A stretch of DNA of 64,000 bases from Hymenobacter sp. CRA2 (GCF_002007105.1 NZ_MVBC01000002.1:496001-560000); one strand, 5' to 3'; shown: positions 53,937 to 63,703, numbered from the stretch's first letter. The notes: generated by a model from the letters alone, not told the origin. A program made the numbers and translations.

Positions 53937-55382
53937 ATGTTTGGTTTTCGCAGCCCGTCCGCTGCCGTGCTGCCGGCATTGGGCCTGCTGCTGGCCTTGT
54001 CGCAGTGTACGGGCGAGCAGTCTTCCTCCGTGCCGGAAAGCAGTCCGTCCCGTGCCACTGCGCAGCCACCTTCGGTCGGCGCTTGCATTCTGGCTCTGCT
54101 GGATACCACTGCCGGCGCCCCGTCGGCCAGCCGGCAGCTGCAAAACCGCAGCGCCGTGCGCGCCCTGTACGGAGCGAAGCCTACGCCCTTGTGGTCGGCG
54201 GCCGATGCGACGGCGGTGCTGGCCTTACTGGCGCAAGCCCCCGCGTACGGCCTGCGACCCGAGTACTACCATGTGGCAGAGCTGCGGGGCCGGCGCGACT
54301 CGCTCCAGCAACGTAGCACTGCCGGGCAAGCGGCGCGGCAGGCCCGGTTCGACCTCGGCCTGAGCGACGCCGTGCTCACGTTCATGCGCGACCTGCACCG
54401 GGGCCGCCTGACCTCCTCGGCAGCTCCAGCCGCGCCGGCGCTACCCGCCCCGGCGGATACACTGCGCCGCGGGCTGGCCGCGCACCGGGTTACGGCCGCC
54501 GTACTGGCCTGCCAACCCAATCACCGCCCCTACCGGCAGCTGCAGGCGGCGCTGGCCCGGTGGTTGCGCCAGCCGGTTCCGCCCGATTCAGCGGCGGCCT
54601 ACCAGGCACGCTGGGCGCTGGCGGCGCTGAACCTGGAGCGGTGGCGGCAGGCGCCCATTGCCGATTCGGAGTACATGCTGATCAACCTGCCCGCATTTGA
54701 GCTGCAGGTGGTGCGCCACGACAGCGTGCTGCGGCGTCACCGCGTGATTGTCGGCAAGCCCGAAACGCCTTCGCCCACGCTCAGCAGCCGCATCACCCAC
54801 TTCACGCTTGCCCCCGACTGGCACGTGCCCCACTCCATTGCCACCAGGGAAATCCTGCCTCGCCTGCGCACCAACCCCGGATACCTGGCCCGCAACAACT
54901 ACGCCCTGTACGACAGCCGCGGGCAGCTGCTCGACCCGGTGCAGATCAACTGGGAGCAGGTTACGCCGGCGCGTTTTGCCTACACCATCCGTCAATCGGC
55001 TGGGTGCGACAACGCCCTGGGCAACATCGTTTTTCGCTTCCCCAACCCCTACGCCGTTTACCTGCACGATACGCCGGCGCGGCAGGCGTTTGCTCAACCG
55101 CGACGCGCCCTCAGCCACGGCTGCATCCGCCTGCAGCAACCCATGGAGCTGGCCGCCTACCTGCTGCGCCGCGATGGGCAGCAGACTCAGCCTCTGCCGA
55201 GCGAGGAAGCCTGCGCCCGCCAGCCTCGCCCCCAAGACGTGCGGCTGCGGCGCCCTATGCCTTTGCACGTGGGCTACTTCACCTGTTCGGCCGAGCAGGG
55301 CCAGTTGCGCTTTCACCCGGATATTTACCGCCGCGACGAGCAGCCGCTGCGGCGACTGGCCAGCGCCTCACCGGGCCTGTGA
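53937..55382 (+). CDS. L,D-transpeptidase (YcbB-like), lipoprotein
   Basis: About 481 residues from ATG 53937 (a TTG lies 9 bp upstream). A lipobox, LLALSQC, predicts a lipoprotein. The N-terminal half holds a peptidoglycan-binding-like region (LLAQAPAYGLRPEYYHVAEL); the C-terminal YkuD domain has LPAFELQVVRHDSVLRRHRV and the catalytic SHGCIRLQ. It would form 3-3 cross-links or attach lipoproteins in peptidoglycan. It follows ldhA by 20 bp and may share its transcript. Confidence 0.87.
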   Translation: MFGFRSPSAAVLPALGLLLALSQCTGEQSSSVPESSPSRATAQPPSVGACILALLDTTAGAPSASRQLQNRSAVRALYGAKPTPLWSAADATAVLALLAQAPAYGLRPEYYHVAELRGRRDSLQQRSTAGQAARQARFDLGLSDAVLTFMRDLHRGRLTSSAAPAAPALPAPADTLRRGLAAHRVTAAVLACQPNHRPYRQLQAALARWLRQPVPPDSAAAYQARWALAALNLERWRQAPIADSEYMLINLPAFELQVVRHDSVLRRHRVIVGKPETPSPTLSSRITHFTLAPDWHVPHSIATREILPRLRTNPGYLARNNYALYDSRGQLLDPVQINWEQVTPARFAYTIRQSAGCDNALGNIVFRFPNPYAVYLHDTPARQAFAQPRRALSHGCIRLQQPMELAAYLLRRDGQQTQPLPSEEACARQPRPQDVRLRRPMPLHVGYFTCSAEQGQLRFHPDIYRRDEQPLRRLASASPGL

Positions 55383-55430
55383 CGCGGCCTGTGAACGGGC
55401 TCCACAACCATATCAGCAACGCCCGGCCGC

Positions 55431-55444
55431 ATGACATAAGTCAT
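55431..55444. promoter_or_regulatory. Palindrome upstream of the second usp gene
   Basis: ATGAC-ATAA-GTCAT, a perfect 5-4-5 inverted repeat, 126 bp before the usp start. Same spacing class as the site at 52661, with TGAC in place of TGAT. Confidence 0.45.
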
Positions 55445-55569
55445 TGGCTGGCGCCGGTTTGCTTTCCACCTTTGCCCCATCACCGGCGGCCACGCACCGC
55501 AACCGGGGCTTGCCCCGGGCGGAGTAGGCGGGTGCAGTTCCTCCCTGTTTCACTTAAGCATCGAGTGTC

Positions 55570-56433
55570 ATGACACTGAACCTGGTTCAAAACACGCCAT
55601 CAGCCGTGCCGGCCACCGAGCCGCCGGTGTTGTCGCTGATTGTGCTGGCCAACTTCTTTCCGGCCGCGCGCCGGGCTATTCGGTACGCGGCGGAGCTTGC
55701 CGCGCCGCTCGGGGCCCAGTTGGTGCTGCTGCACGTGCGGGAAGTGACGGTGCTCGACGGCGAGCTATTACCGGCGGGCGAGGAGCGCGACGGGGAGTTG
55801 CTGATGGCCGTACAGTCGCTGGCCGATGAAGCATACGTGCCCACCTCTGTGGAGCTGGTGCCTAACTTGCAGCTTAGCACCGCCGCCGAGCTGGCCAAGC
55901 GCTACGCCCCGGCCCTGTTTGTGCTGGGCCATGCGGAGGAAGTTAATGAAGAAGGCACCGTCAGCCAAGCCGTGCTGGAGGTGCTGCGTAGCGGGGAGTT
56001 TCCGCTGCTGGTGGTGCCCGAAGTGTACAGCGGCCCGGCCGCGCCGAAACAGGTGATGGTAGCGGCCGATGGCGAGCCGTTCACCTTGCACAAACCCGCT
56101 GCGGCCCTGCAACTGCTCACGCAGCTAGAGCCCCGCATGACGGTAGTCACGGTATCGGCTGTGCAAGACGACCAAACCTGCGCCATGGCCCTACATCAGG
56201 TAAAAGCCAGCGGCCTGTCCGACGCGGCCAGCCACATTTGCCCCGAAGCCATTCGCCACGGTTACCCCGTGCAGGGCCTGCTCAAAGCCGTGCACCAGAC
56301 CGGGGCAGAACTGGCCGTTCTTATTGCCCGCCGCCATAGTTTCCTCAGCGCCATGTTCCACCGCAGCGTGACCAATCGGCTGCTGAGCACTTGCCCCGTA
56401 CCCATGTTGCTGCTGCCAGCCACCGACGGCTAG
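55570..56433 (+). CDS. Universal stress protein (tandem UspA)
   Basis: 287 residues, two Usp-like halves: LSLIVLANFFPAARRAIRYA ... FPLLVVPEVYSG, then APKQVMVAADGEPFT ... CPVPMLLLPATDG. Parallels the gene at 51783, with matching tails FHRSVTxRxLxxxPVPxLxLPA. The palindrome at 55431 may govern it. Confidence 0.83.
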   Translation: MTLNLVQNTPSAVPATEPPVLSLIVLANFFPAARRAIRYAAELAAPLGAQLVLLHVREVTVLDGELLPAGEERDGELLMAVQSLADEAYVPTSVELVPNLQLSTAAELAKRYAPALFVLGHAEEVNEEGTVSQAVLEVLRSGEFPLLVVPEVYSGPAAPKQVMVAADGEPFTLHKPAAALQLLTQLEPRMTVVTVSAVQDDQTCAMALHQVKASGLSDAASHICPEAIRHGYPVQGLLKAVHQTGAELAVLIARRHSFLSAMFHRSVTNRLLSTCPVPMLLLPATDG

Positions 56434-56860
56434 CAACAGCGCACTACTCAACCTTGTTTTCAGCCGCCGTTTCTGAGCCTGCGCCCAGGAACGGCGGCTT
56501 CGTTTTGCTGGTAGCCCAGCGGAATTGCCGCAGCCCGCTGTGCAGCATTTCCGAAGCGTAGCAGGCTCAGTCTAGCTGGATAAACCTCAAGCCTGTCGCG
56601 CCCAGCTGACGTTTTGGCCGCCGCTATAGGTCCTATCCTTTCGGCTCGCTGCCTACTTTATTGAACTGATCAGCGGTGTTGCGGCACTGTTAAAGGTCGC
56701 GAGCCTTGCAGCACCCATTGTTGCAATGGCTAAGTGTTCCACCAGGCAGTTCCTCAGGAGCAAATCTGACAAGAGCTGCTGCAGGTGGCTTAAGGCTGAG
56801 AGGTGTTGCCATGAGGGAAGGAAAACACCTTCTGATTTCATCCGGTCTCGCCGGACCACC
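56434..56860. other. 427-bp gap between convergent genes
   Basis: Apart from the terminator at 56463-56507, nothing is recognised. No coding frame is convincing. Confidence 0.5.
56463..56507 (+). terminator. Terminator of the second usp gene
   Basis: GCCGCCGTT ... AACGGCGGC with a 20-nt loop, then TTCGTTTT. Confidence 0.72.
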
Positions 56861-57760
56861 TCACCCCATAGCGTAGATGGCTCCGGTGGCCTTCCGGCAG
56901 GCCAGCGGGGTGATGCCGGTCTGCTTCTTGAAGAAGTTGTTGAAGTACGTGGGGTAGGCAAAGCCCAGGCAAAAGGCAATTTCGGCTACGCTCCAGGTGG
57001 TGTGTTGCAGCAGGGCTTTGGCCTCGTCGGTGATGCGGCTGGTGATGTGCGCGCTCGTGGGCTTGCCGGTCACTTCTTTCACGGCCTTGTTCAGGTGGTT
57101 CACATGCACCGCGAGCCGGTCGGCAAATTCCTGCGCCGTTTTCAGCGGCAGCGCTTGCTCGGGGCTTTCCACCGGAAACAGCTGCTCCAGCAGCTCTAGA
57201 AATTGAGCGGTCAGGCGGGCGGCGGCGTTCTTGTGCTGGGGAAAGCTCTCCACCGGTTGCAGATGAAGCGCCTCGTGCACCGCCAACTGGAGGTAGGTGC
57301 GAATCAGTTCGGCCTTGAACGGATACTCGGCCTGTTGCTCGGCCAGCATCTTCTCAAAGATGCCGGTCATAAACGCGGCTTGCGCCTCTGCAAGCCGGAA
57401 GAGCGGCGTGCTTCCGAACTTAAACAAGGGCGACTGTTGCAGGCTTTCTGAGCAGTCATGCGCCGTAATGAACGCCTCGGTGAACAGGCTAATGTAGCCG
57501 CGGCGGAAGTCCCCGCGCATTTCCATGGCGTAGGGAATGTGCGGGTTGAAGAACAGCAGGTAAGTGCCGTCCAAATCCCAGCTCTGGTGGCCGTAATGCA
57601 GCCGGGCCTGGGTCGTGAGCAGGATAACCTTGTAGTAGTCGCGCCGAACGAAACGCGACTTGGTCAGGCACGGCTCATCCACCGCGTACACCTTGAAGCC
57701 TTTCAGCTGCGGGTCCTGGTTTGTCAGCGCAGCGGGCACAGAAGCTACAGAACGTACCAT
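56861..57760 (-). CDS. AraC-family transcriptional regulator
   Basis: 299 residues. A cupin-like sensor region (about 20-150) is followed by two helix-turn-helix motifs: TAQEFADRLAVHVNHLNKAV and WSVAEIAFCLGFAYPTYFNN, with FFKKQTGITPLACRK. Paralogue of the regulator at 59557. Downstream of the ABM and oxidoreductase genes on the same strand. Its ligand is unknown. Confidence 0.9.
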   Translation of the reverse strand: MVRSVASVPAALTNQDPQLKGFKVYAVDEPCLTKSRFVRRDYYKVILLTTQARLHYGHQSWDLDGTYLLFFNPHIPYAMEMRGDFRRGYISLFTEAFITAHDCSESLQQSPLFKFGSTPLFRLAEAQAAFMTGIFEKMLAEQQAEYPFKAELIRTYLQLAVHEALHLQPVESFPQHKNAAARLTAQFLELLEQLFPVESPEQALPLKTAQEFADRLAVHVNHLNKAVKEVTGKPTSAHITSRITDEAKALLQHTTWSVAEIAFCLGFAYPTYFNNFFKKQTGITPLACRKATGAIYAMG

Positions 57761-57793
57761 GGGGCAAAAGTACGGAAATCAAGCCAGCCGGCC

Positions 57794-58114
57794 CTACCCC
57801 GGATGCTCGCTCAGCCGCCGGGTGTGCCGCACATGCATGGGCACGGCCAGCAGCGGCTGCAACTGTTCGACCACGCGGGACTGCGGGGGCGTTGGGTGGG
57901 CGGCCACGGCCTCATCGTGGGCCCAGGCCGCGCTCAGCAGGAAGGTATCCGGCTCTTCGGCTTGCTGGAAAAGATGATAATACAGGCAACCGGGCTCCAG
58001 GCGTACCAAGTCCACGAGTTTGAGCAGCAACTGCTGCACGCGCTGGCGGTGCTGCGGCTGGCTCTGGATAGTGACGAGCAGGTGCCGCTCTGCGGCTTTA
58101 TCGGAATCAGGCAT
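57794..58114 (-). CDS. Antibiotic biosynthesis monooxygenase-domain protein
   Basis: 106 residues: HLLVTIQSQPQHRQRVQQLL, EPGCLYYHLFQQAEEPDTFL and WAHDEAVAAH are the ABM ferredoxin-like fold pattern. Such proteins are small oxygenases or quinone-handling enzymes. It sits between an AraC regulator and a quinone-oxidoreductase-like gene on the same strand. Confidence 0.8.
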   Translation of the reverse strand: MPDSDKAAERHLLVTIQSQPQHRQRVQQLLLKLVDLVRLEPGCLYYHLFQQAEEPDTFLLSAAWAHDEAVAAHPTPPQSRVVEQLQPLLAVPMHVRHTRRLSEHPG

Positions 58115-58207
58115 CGGGGTGGGCGTTAGATCAGAAAAAGCGAAGGCCTGCCCCTCGCGCGAGCTGTTGCTCTTCGCGGTGGCAAACCATCGGTTAAGGG
58201 CGCGGGC

Positions 58208-59329
58208 TCAGGCGACCGTCAGCACGATTTTGCCCTGGATATGACCACGGGCGGCGCGGGCGTGGGCCTGGCCCGCCTCGGCCAGCGGAAACGTGCTGTC
58301 GATGGCCACGCGCACCGTGCCCACATCGAGCAGGCGCCCCAGCTCGGCCAGCTGCGCCCCGCTCGAGCGCACCTGGGTCATCGAGACGGTGATGCCCCGC
58401 TGGGCGGCCTGTTCGGCATCGGAGAAGCCCAGGAACACCGGAAACAGGGCACCGCCGCGCTTGAGTACGCGCAGGAAACGGCCGGTAGTGGGCCCGCCGA
58501 GCGTGTCGACGACGAGGTCCACGTCCTGCACAGCATCCTTGGGCGTGGTCCTGGTATAGTCGATGAATTCATCGGCCCCCAACTCGCGCAGGAAGGTTTC
58601 GTGCTTGCCCGAGGCGACGGCGATGACGCGCGCCCCCTGCCATTTGGCCAGCTGCACTGCCATGTGCCCTACGCCGCCGGCGGCCCCGTTGACCAGCACG
58701 GTCTGCCCCCGCAGCGGCACCGGGCGGTGCGGTTCGGGTTGGAATGGATTTGCGACCTGGTGCCCCAGCTCAATCAGGTACTGCCATGCCGTGAGCCCGG
58801 CCATCGGGGCCCCGGCGGCGTGGACGTGGTCGAGCCCGGCCGGCTTGTGGGCCAGGTCGGCCGCAGGGGCCGCCACATACTCGGCGTACGCTCCGCCCCC
58901 CACGACGTTGGGAAAACGAACCATGCCGAACACCTCCTCGCCGACGGCAAAGCCCTGTACGTCTGCTGCGACGGCTACCACCACGCCCGAAATATCCGAG
59001 CCGGGAATAGTAGGCAAGGGTACCGGCGGCCGCCAGTCGGGTGGCAGCTCGCGGTAGCCGTCGCGCAGATACCAATCAGGCGGATTGAGGCTCACGGCGT
59101 GCACGCGCACCAGTACCTCCCCGGGCTGGAGCTCGGGCAGCGGTACGGTATCGTAGTGCAGCACTTCGGGGCCCCCAAACGCGTGCAGGCGAATTGCCTG
59201 CATCTGAGCGGCGGGCAGTACCGGGGCCTGCTGGGTAGTCGTGCTGCTTTGTGCTTCTGCCTTGGGGGCTAGTTCGTGGGCCTGTTCGGCAGCCGAATGC
59301 CCACTTACGGGCGCTACTGTTGCGGCCAT
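58208..59329 (-). CDS. NADP-dependent quinone oxidoreductase-like MDR protein
   Basis: 373 residues, or 331 from ATG 59203 (MQAIRLHAFGGPEVLHYD), where family similarity starts; the first 42 residues are Ala/Gln-rich and may not be translated. The GroES-like part has VLVRVHAVSLNPPDWYLR and TIPGSDISGVVV; the Rossmann part has VLVNGAAGGVGHMAVQLAK. No structural zinc cysteines are evident. Reduces quinones or enones with NADPH. Confidence 0.87.
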   Translation of the reverse strand: MAATVAPVSGHSAAEQAHELAPKAEAQSSTTTQQAPVLPAAQMQAIRLHAFGGPEVLHYDTVPLPELQPGEVLVRVHAVSLNPPDWYLRDGYRELPPDWRPPVPLPTIPGSDISGVVVAVAADVQGFAVGEEVFGMVRFPNVVGGGAYAEYVAAPAADLAHKPAGLDHVHAAGAPMAGLTAWQYLIELGHQVANPFQPEPHRPVPLRGQTVLVNGAAGGVGHMAVQLAKWQGARVIAVASGKHETFLRELGADEFIDYTRTTPKDAVQDVDLVVDTLGGPTTGRFLRVLKRGGALFPVFLGFSDAEQAAQRGITVSMTQVRSSGAQLAELGRLLDVGTVRVAIDSTFPLAEAGQAHARAARGHIQGKIVLTVA

Positions 59330-59556
59330 AGGAGTTTCATGTAGTTGAAGGTGTTCGTCGATTTCACCTGCCGCCTGCGGCGCGGCTTATTCGCACCGCA
59401 GTAGCTCAGTGAATTCGACTCGACAAAGGTGCTCCCTCGCACCAGGGGTAAAAAACACCATTCAATCCAAAAAGTATGAATATCAATCCAGGACCACCCT
59501 GGGCGGATGACTCCTTTCTATGGCCATGAGTAGAACTGAACACCCGGGGAGCTGTT

Positions 59557-60555
59557 ATGACCAGTGGTAACGCCCTGTCACTTGCTCCCTGCGCCTACTG
59601 GCCTGCTTGCTTCGTACCTATGCGACCGACTTCCCTAGCCGCCTTTTATGCCGCGTGCGCGCCCACTTCGGAGTCGGGGGCGGGCGTCTTGCCGCCACCC
59701 GATATGGCGCACGCCGTGGGGCACTTCAACGTCTTTCCGCTATCGGACCTGCGCGGGTTGCCCCCGATGACGTTTACCCGACGGGCCTACCACAAAATCA
59801 CACTCTGCCGCGGGCGCAGTCAAGTGGAGTACGCCGACCGAAGCCCGTACCGCGGCCGCAACACCGTCTTTCTGGTCACGCCGCGCGTGCCCTACCGGTG
59901 GCTACCGCTCACCGAGGTGCCCGAAGGCTACTGCTGCCTCTTCGACGATGCCTTTCTGCTGCCCGCCCGGACCGGGGCTGTACTGGCCGAGCTGCCGATT
60001 TTTCAGCCCGGCGCCTACCCCGTGTGGGAAGTGTCGGCGCGCGACGGCGCGGCGCTCGAAGCGGTATTCCAAAAAATGGCGCACGAACTCACATCCGGGT
60101 ATTCCTACAAGTATGACCTGTTGCGCACGTACGTGTGGGAGCTCATTCACCTTGTGCAGAAGCTGCAGCCAGCGGCCGCGCCGCTGGCCACGCACAACGC
60201 GGCCGAACGGGTAGCTGCGCAGTTCACCGCCTTGCTGGAGCAGCAGTTTCCACGCCACAGCCCGCAGCCGCCACTGCGCCTGCGCACCGCCGTGGACTAT
60301 GCCAATCAATTGGCCGTGCACGTCAACCACCTCAACCGGGTGCTAAAGGAAACGACGGGCTACACGACTACCACCCTCATCAGTAACCGCTTGTTCCAGG
60401 AGGCCAAAATCCTGTTGCAGCACACGACTTGGAGCATTTCGGAAATCGGCGATAGTCTGGACTTTGCCGACGTGGCGCATTTCTGCACGTTTTTCAAGCG
60501 CCACGCGGGCCAAACACCCCGTGAATTTCGGAGCCGGGCCATGTTTGAAATCTGA
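59557..60555 (+). CDS. AraC-family transcriptional regulator
   Basis: 332 residues from 59557, or 311 from ATG 59620. The HTH pair is VDYANQLAVHVNHLNRVLKE and WSISEIGDSLDFADVAHFCT, with FFKRHAGQTPREFRS. Close to the regulator at 56861 (shared LAVHVNHLN and LLQHTTWS). Divergent from the oxidoreductase gene and 103 bp before the SDR gene, which it may control. Confidence 0.88.
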   Translation: MTSGNALSLAPCAYWPACFVPMRPTSLAAFYAACAPTSESGAGVLPPPDMAHAVGHFNVFPLSDLRGLPPMTFTRRAYHKITLCRGRSQVEYADRSPYRGRNTVFLVTPRVPYRWLPLTEVPEGYCCLFDDAFLLPARTGAVLAELPIFQPGAYPVWEVSARDGAALEAVFQKMAHELTSGYSYKYDLLRTYVWELIHLVQKLQPAAAPLATHNAAERVAAQFTALLEQQFPRHSPQPPLRLRTAVDYANQLAVHVNHLNRVLKETTGYTTTTLISNRLFQEAKILLQHTTWSISEIGDSLDFADVAHFCTFFKRHAGQTPREFRSRAMFEI

Positions 60556-60658
60556 AGCAGATGGGTTGATCGGCGAAGCCACCCTACCACCGGCGTGCAT
60601 GACCTTTGTGGAGTACACCGCGCCCCGCTCACCGACGGGGACAACCCCTCTCTGCATC

Positions 60659-61369
60659 ATGGAAAACAAGAAAATAGCGCTGGTGACCGGTGGCAACAAA
60701 GGCATCGGCCGGGAAATCGTACGCGGGCTGCTACGGGCGGGCTGCCGCGTATACCTCGGGGCCCGCGAGGCGGCCAAGGGGCAGCAAGCCGTAGCTGAAT
60801 TAGTAGCTGAAGGCGAGGTGGAGTTCCTCGAAGTGGACCTGACCAACCCCGCAACCCTCGACGCGGCCGCCACGCAGCTGCAACGCACGCATGGGTATCT
60901 GGATATCCTAGTGAACAACGCCGGCATCAACGTCGCCGGCGACGGTCGGGCGAGCAGCGCTGCCGTACGCAGTGTGGAGCTGGTGCTCCAAACGAATTTT
61001 CTGGGCACGCTGGCCGTCACGCAAGCATTTTTGCCGCTGCTCAAGCAAGCCTCGGCGGGGCGCATTGTCAACGTATCCAGTCCGCTGGCCTCGCTCACAC
61101 TCAGCGGGCTGAATGACTGGGGCCTGTTGGGGTACTCGGCCTCCAAAGCTGCGCTGAACATGCTGACGGTGCAACTGGCCTACGAGTTGCGCGACACGGT
61201 CATTAAGGTGAATTCAGCCAACCCCGGCTACACGGCCACTGACCTTAACGGCTTTGCCGGCACCGACACTCCTGCCCAAAGCGCAGCGGAGGCCATCCGG
61301 CTGGCCCTGCTGCCGGTGGATGGTCCTACGGGCACGACCTCTTCTGCCAACGGTCCGTTGCCGTGGTGA
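60659..61369 (+). CDS. SDR-family oxidoreductase
   Basis: 236 residues from ATG 60659. TGGNKGIGRE binds the cofactor; NNAG, the serine in VNVSSPLAS and the Y-x3-K in GYSASKAALN form the active site. The ending GTTSSANGPLPW matches the carbonyl-reductase-like branch of classical SDRs. NADPH preference is suggested by GAREAAKG. Probably part of a detoxification cluster. Confidence 0.9.
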   Translation: MENKKIALVTGGNKGIGREIVRGLLRAGCRVYLGAREAAKGQQAVAELVAEGEVEFLEVDLTNPATLDAAATQLQRTHGYLDILVNNAGINVAGDGRASSAAVRSVELVLQTNFLGTLAVTQAFLPLLKQASAGRIVNVSSPLASLTLSGLNDWGLLGYSASKAALNMLTVQLAYELRDTVIKVNSANPGYTATDLNGFAGTDTPAQSAAEAIRLALLPVDGPTGTTSSANGPLPW

Positions 61370-61587
61370 AGACGCCATTTATAACATAACCATCTAATTA
61401 TGATTGATTAACCACTAATACAACGCCTTCTGTACAACCCAACCGCTAGCTGACCAGCAGAAACAAACCAGACCCAGTGCGCGGAAACGGTTGATAGAAC
61501 TTGTGTACCGACAAAACGTCCTCCTGTCGGCACAATGGTATGCCGAAGAGGATAAAGAAATAACGCAAGTATCTGGGTATGAGCAAT

Positions 61588-61619
61588 AAAAAAAGGGCAG
61601 GTAACACCCGCCCTCTTTT
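61588..61619 (-). terminator. Terminator of the CHRD-protein gene
   Basis: On the minus strand GGGCGGGTGTTACCTGCCC followed by T7, 23 bp past the stop codon. Confidence 0.83.
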
Positions 61620-61641
61620 CCACAACCAAAACACCTAAAAA

Positions 61642-63516
61642 CTATTCTTTCACAAATTTAGTGACAATCTTCGTGCCAGAAACATTTATCGAAATAAAAT
61701 ATATCCCGGCCTTCAGATGGCTAACCTCAAGAGCCGAATTGTTGGCTCCGGGTTGCACGCCCACAGGCTGCGAAAGAACTTGCCGCCCCAACACATCGGT
61801 AACTTGAATAGTGCCCGATTCGCGCACCCGGCTTTCGAAAGTTAGCTGCACCTGTTTGGCGGCTGGGTTCGGGTAAGCGCTGAAGGTCTCGGCGACCACG
61901 GCGGCGGGCTCGGCGGCCAGCACGCGGCTGAGGTTGCGGGCACCGCGGAACACCTGCCCGCGGATTTCGCCGGCGGGGTTAGCAGCCGTGTGCAGGTTCA
62001 CGTACATGCTGTCGCGGCGGAACTGCAGGGCGCGGCGCTGGGTAAACGGCTGCGCGGCCGAGCTGGTCCAGAAGCCGTTGGCTTCGTAGGGGTTAGTGGT
62101 ACTGTTGAAGAACGGCGGCAGGTTGAACGCCACAGGTCCGGCCTGACGAAATAAGCCGGTGTGAAAGTGCCCGGTGGTAGCCGGACCGCTCAGCCCACCC
62201 CACACCATAGCAAAGTGCGCGTTGCTCTGGTCGCGGTCGATGGACACGAAGCCGGCACCGTAGCCGTTGGTACTGACGGGGTTGGGCGCTTCCTGCTGGC
62301 CGTTCAGCGAGAAGGTGTATCCCTCTCGGGCCAGCCGGTACACCTGCCCACGAATTTCGCCGTTGGGGTTGGCGGCCGTGCTGAACACCAGGTTGGCGCC
62401 CCCACTCAAAAACAGGTTGACGGCCACCGTATTCAGGCCCGACAGCGTCAGGCCAAAGGAATTAGGCGTGCCGGCCGGAATGGTCACCGAGGCCAGCAGC
62501 CCGGCCGGGGAGTTGACCTGCCCGGCTTCACCAGCGTAAATCTGCAGGGCCGTCGGAGCGCCGCTCAGGCCGGTATGCGCAATACTCATGCGCAGCGTGT
62601 CCAGCGTGGTGTTCAGGCGCAACACGGCCACGGCCTGCGCGGTGGTGGTTACGGCCGGCACCATCTGCGCCCCATCGAGGCGGGCATCGTGGGCCAGGGC
62701 GCGCAGGGTAGGCAACACCTGTCCGCGAATTTCTCCCCCAGGGTTGTTGGCCGTGTGCACGTTGATGTAGATCTGCCCGGCGGCCAGGGCCGTGAGAAAT
62801 GCCGCGGTAGGCGTGATTTCGCCTTCGATGACGTTGCCGGTGCGGAAGGTTTCGGTGCCGACAATCACGGGGCCACTGACCCCGACCGCCCCGGTGTGGA
62901 AGTGGCTGTTGGTAATGGCGCTGCTCAGCCCCGAAAACACGACTTTGAACCTAAACCTGGTCTGGTCCTGGCTCAGATTGAACGTACCAACGCCCGTGCC
63001 GTTGGTTGTCACGGCCGGCACCTCCTGAGCGCCGCTGAGGGCGGCGGCGTACTCTGCGTCCGTTTCTATTTCGATCTGCCCGCGGATTTCGCCGGCGGGG
63101 TTAGCAGCCGTGTGCACGTTGATGTAGTACTCCCCACGCAAGTATTTGCTGATCTTGGCGCGGTCGATGTCGGCGCCGGTGAGGAAGCCCTGCATGCGGT
63201 TGCCGCTCACAAACGGCAGCAAATTGGTCACCACCGGGCCGGCTACGCCGCGGGCGCCGTCGTGCACGTGGGCCTGGGTAATGGGCCCGCTCAAGCCATT
63301 GAAGGCTGCGGTAATAAATAAGGTGTCGCGCGTGGCGTTGAAGGTGAAGCTGGCCACGCCCCGGGCAGCCGTCGTGACGGCGGGCACTTCCTGAGCGCCG
63401 GTGAGCTGGGCGCCCAGCAGCAAGTGCGGGCGCAGGTGGTCGGCGCGGGCGGCCAGGCCCAGCAGCAGCAAGGGCAGCCAGCCGACCCGGAGGCACAGCG
63501 TACGGAGTAGGTTCAT
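61642..63516 (-). CDS. Secreted protein with four CHRD domains and a T9SS type A domain
   Basis: 624 residues from ATG 63516, which starts MNLLRTLCLRVGWLPLLLLG; the frame extends 154 codons upstream across the divergent deaminase start, and is not used. Four CHRD domains in tandem begin LTGAQEVPAVTT, LSGAQEVPAVTT, LDGAQMVPAVTT and LNGQQEAPNPVS; most end in YINVHTAANPAGEIRGQ. The C-terminus (FSAYPNPAAKQVQLTF ... GIYFISINVSGTKIVTKFVK) is a T9SS sorting domain. Probably a surface protein; function of CHRD domains in bacteria is unknown. Confidence 0.9.
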   Translation of the reverse strand: MNLLRTLCLRVGWLPLLLLGLAARADHLRPHLLLGAQLTGAQEVPAVTTAARGVASFTFNATRDTLFITAAFNGLSGPITQAHVHDGARGVAGPVVTNLLPFVSGNRMQGFLTGADIDRAKISKYLRGEYYINVHTAANPAGEIRGQIEIETDAEYAAALSGAQEVPAVTTNGTGVGTFNLSQDQTRFRFKVVFSGLSSAITNSHFHTGAVGVSGPVIVGTETFRTGNVIEGEITPTAAFLTALAAGQIYINVHTANNPGGEIRGQVLPTLRALAHDARLDGAQMVPAVTTTAQAVAVLRLNTTLDTLRMSIAHTGLSGAPTALQIYAGEAGQVNSPAGLLASVTIPAGTPNSFGLTLSGLNTVAVNLFLSGGANLVFSTAANPNGEIRGQVYRLAREGYTFSLNGQQEAPNPVSTNGYGAGFVSIDRDQSNAHFAMVWGGLSGPATTGHFHTGLFRQAGPVAFNLPPFFNSTTNPYEANGFWTSSAAQPFTQRRALQFRRDSMYVNLHTAANPAGEIRGQVFRGARNLSRVLAAEPAAVVAETFSAYPNPAAKQVQLTFESRVRESGTIQVTDVLGRQVLSQPVGVQPGANNSALEVSHLKAGIYFISINVSGTKIVTKFVKE

Positions 63517-63680
63517 AGTAGCAAGGCGTTTGGAGGTTGGGAATGGAAGAAGGGTTTGGTTGTGAGCCCCGGTGGCCCGGCAGAGCCGGTTTGCGGCCTT
63601 TTGAGGCCGGCCACACCGCGGTGCTGAAGCTGAACTCGCAAACAATTGGCTGGCAGTTGCCCGTCGGCGGCGTATTTTTG

Positions 63681-63688
63681 CGGGTTCA
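63681..63688 (+). promoter_or_regulatory. Possible -7 box for the deaminase gene
   Basis: TATTTTTG fits TAnnTTTG and lies 23 bp before the ATG at 63704. No TTG at the ideal distance was found. Confidence 0.35.
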
Positions 63689-63703
63689 CCCCGTATTTTT
63701 CCC

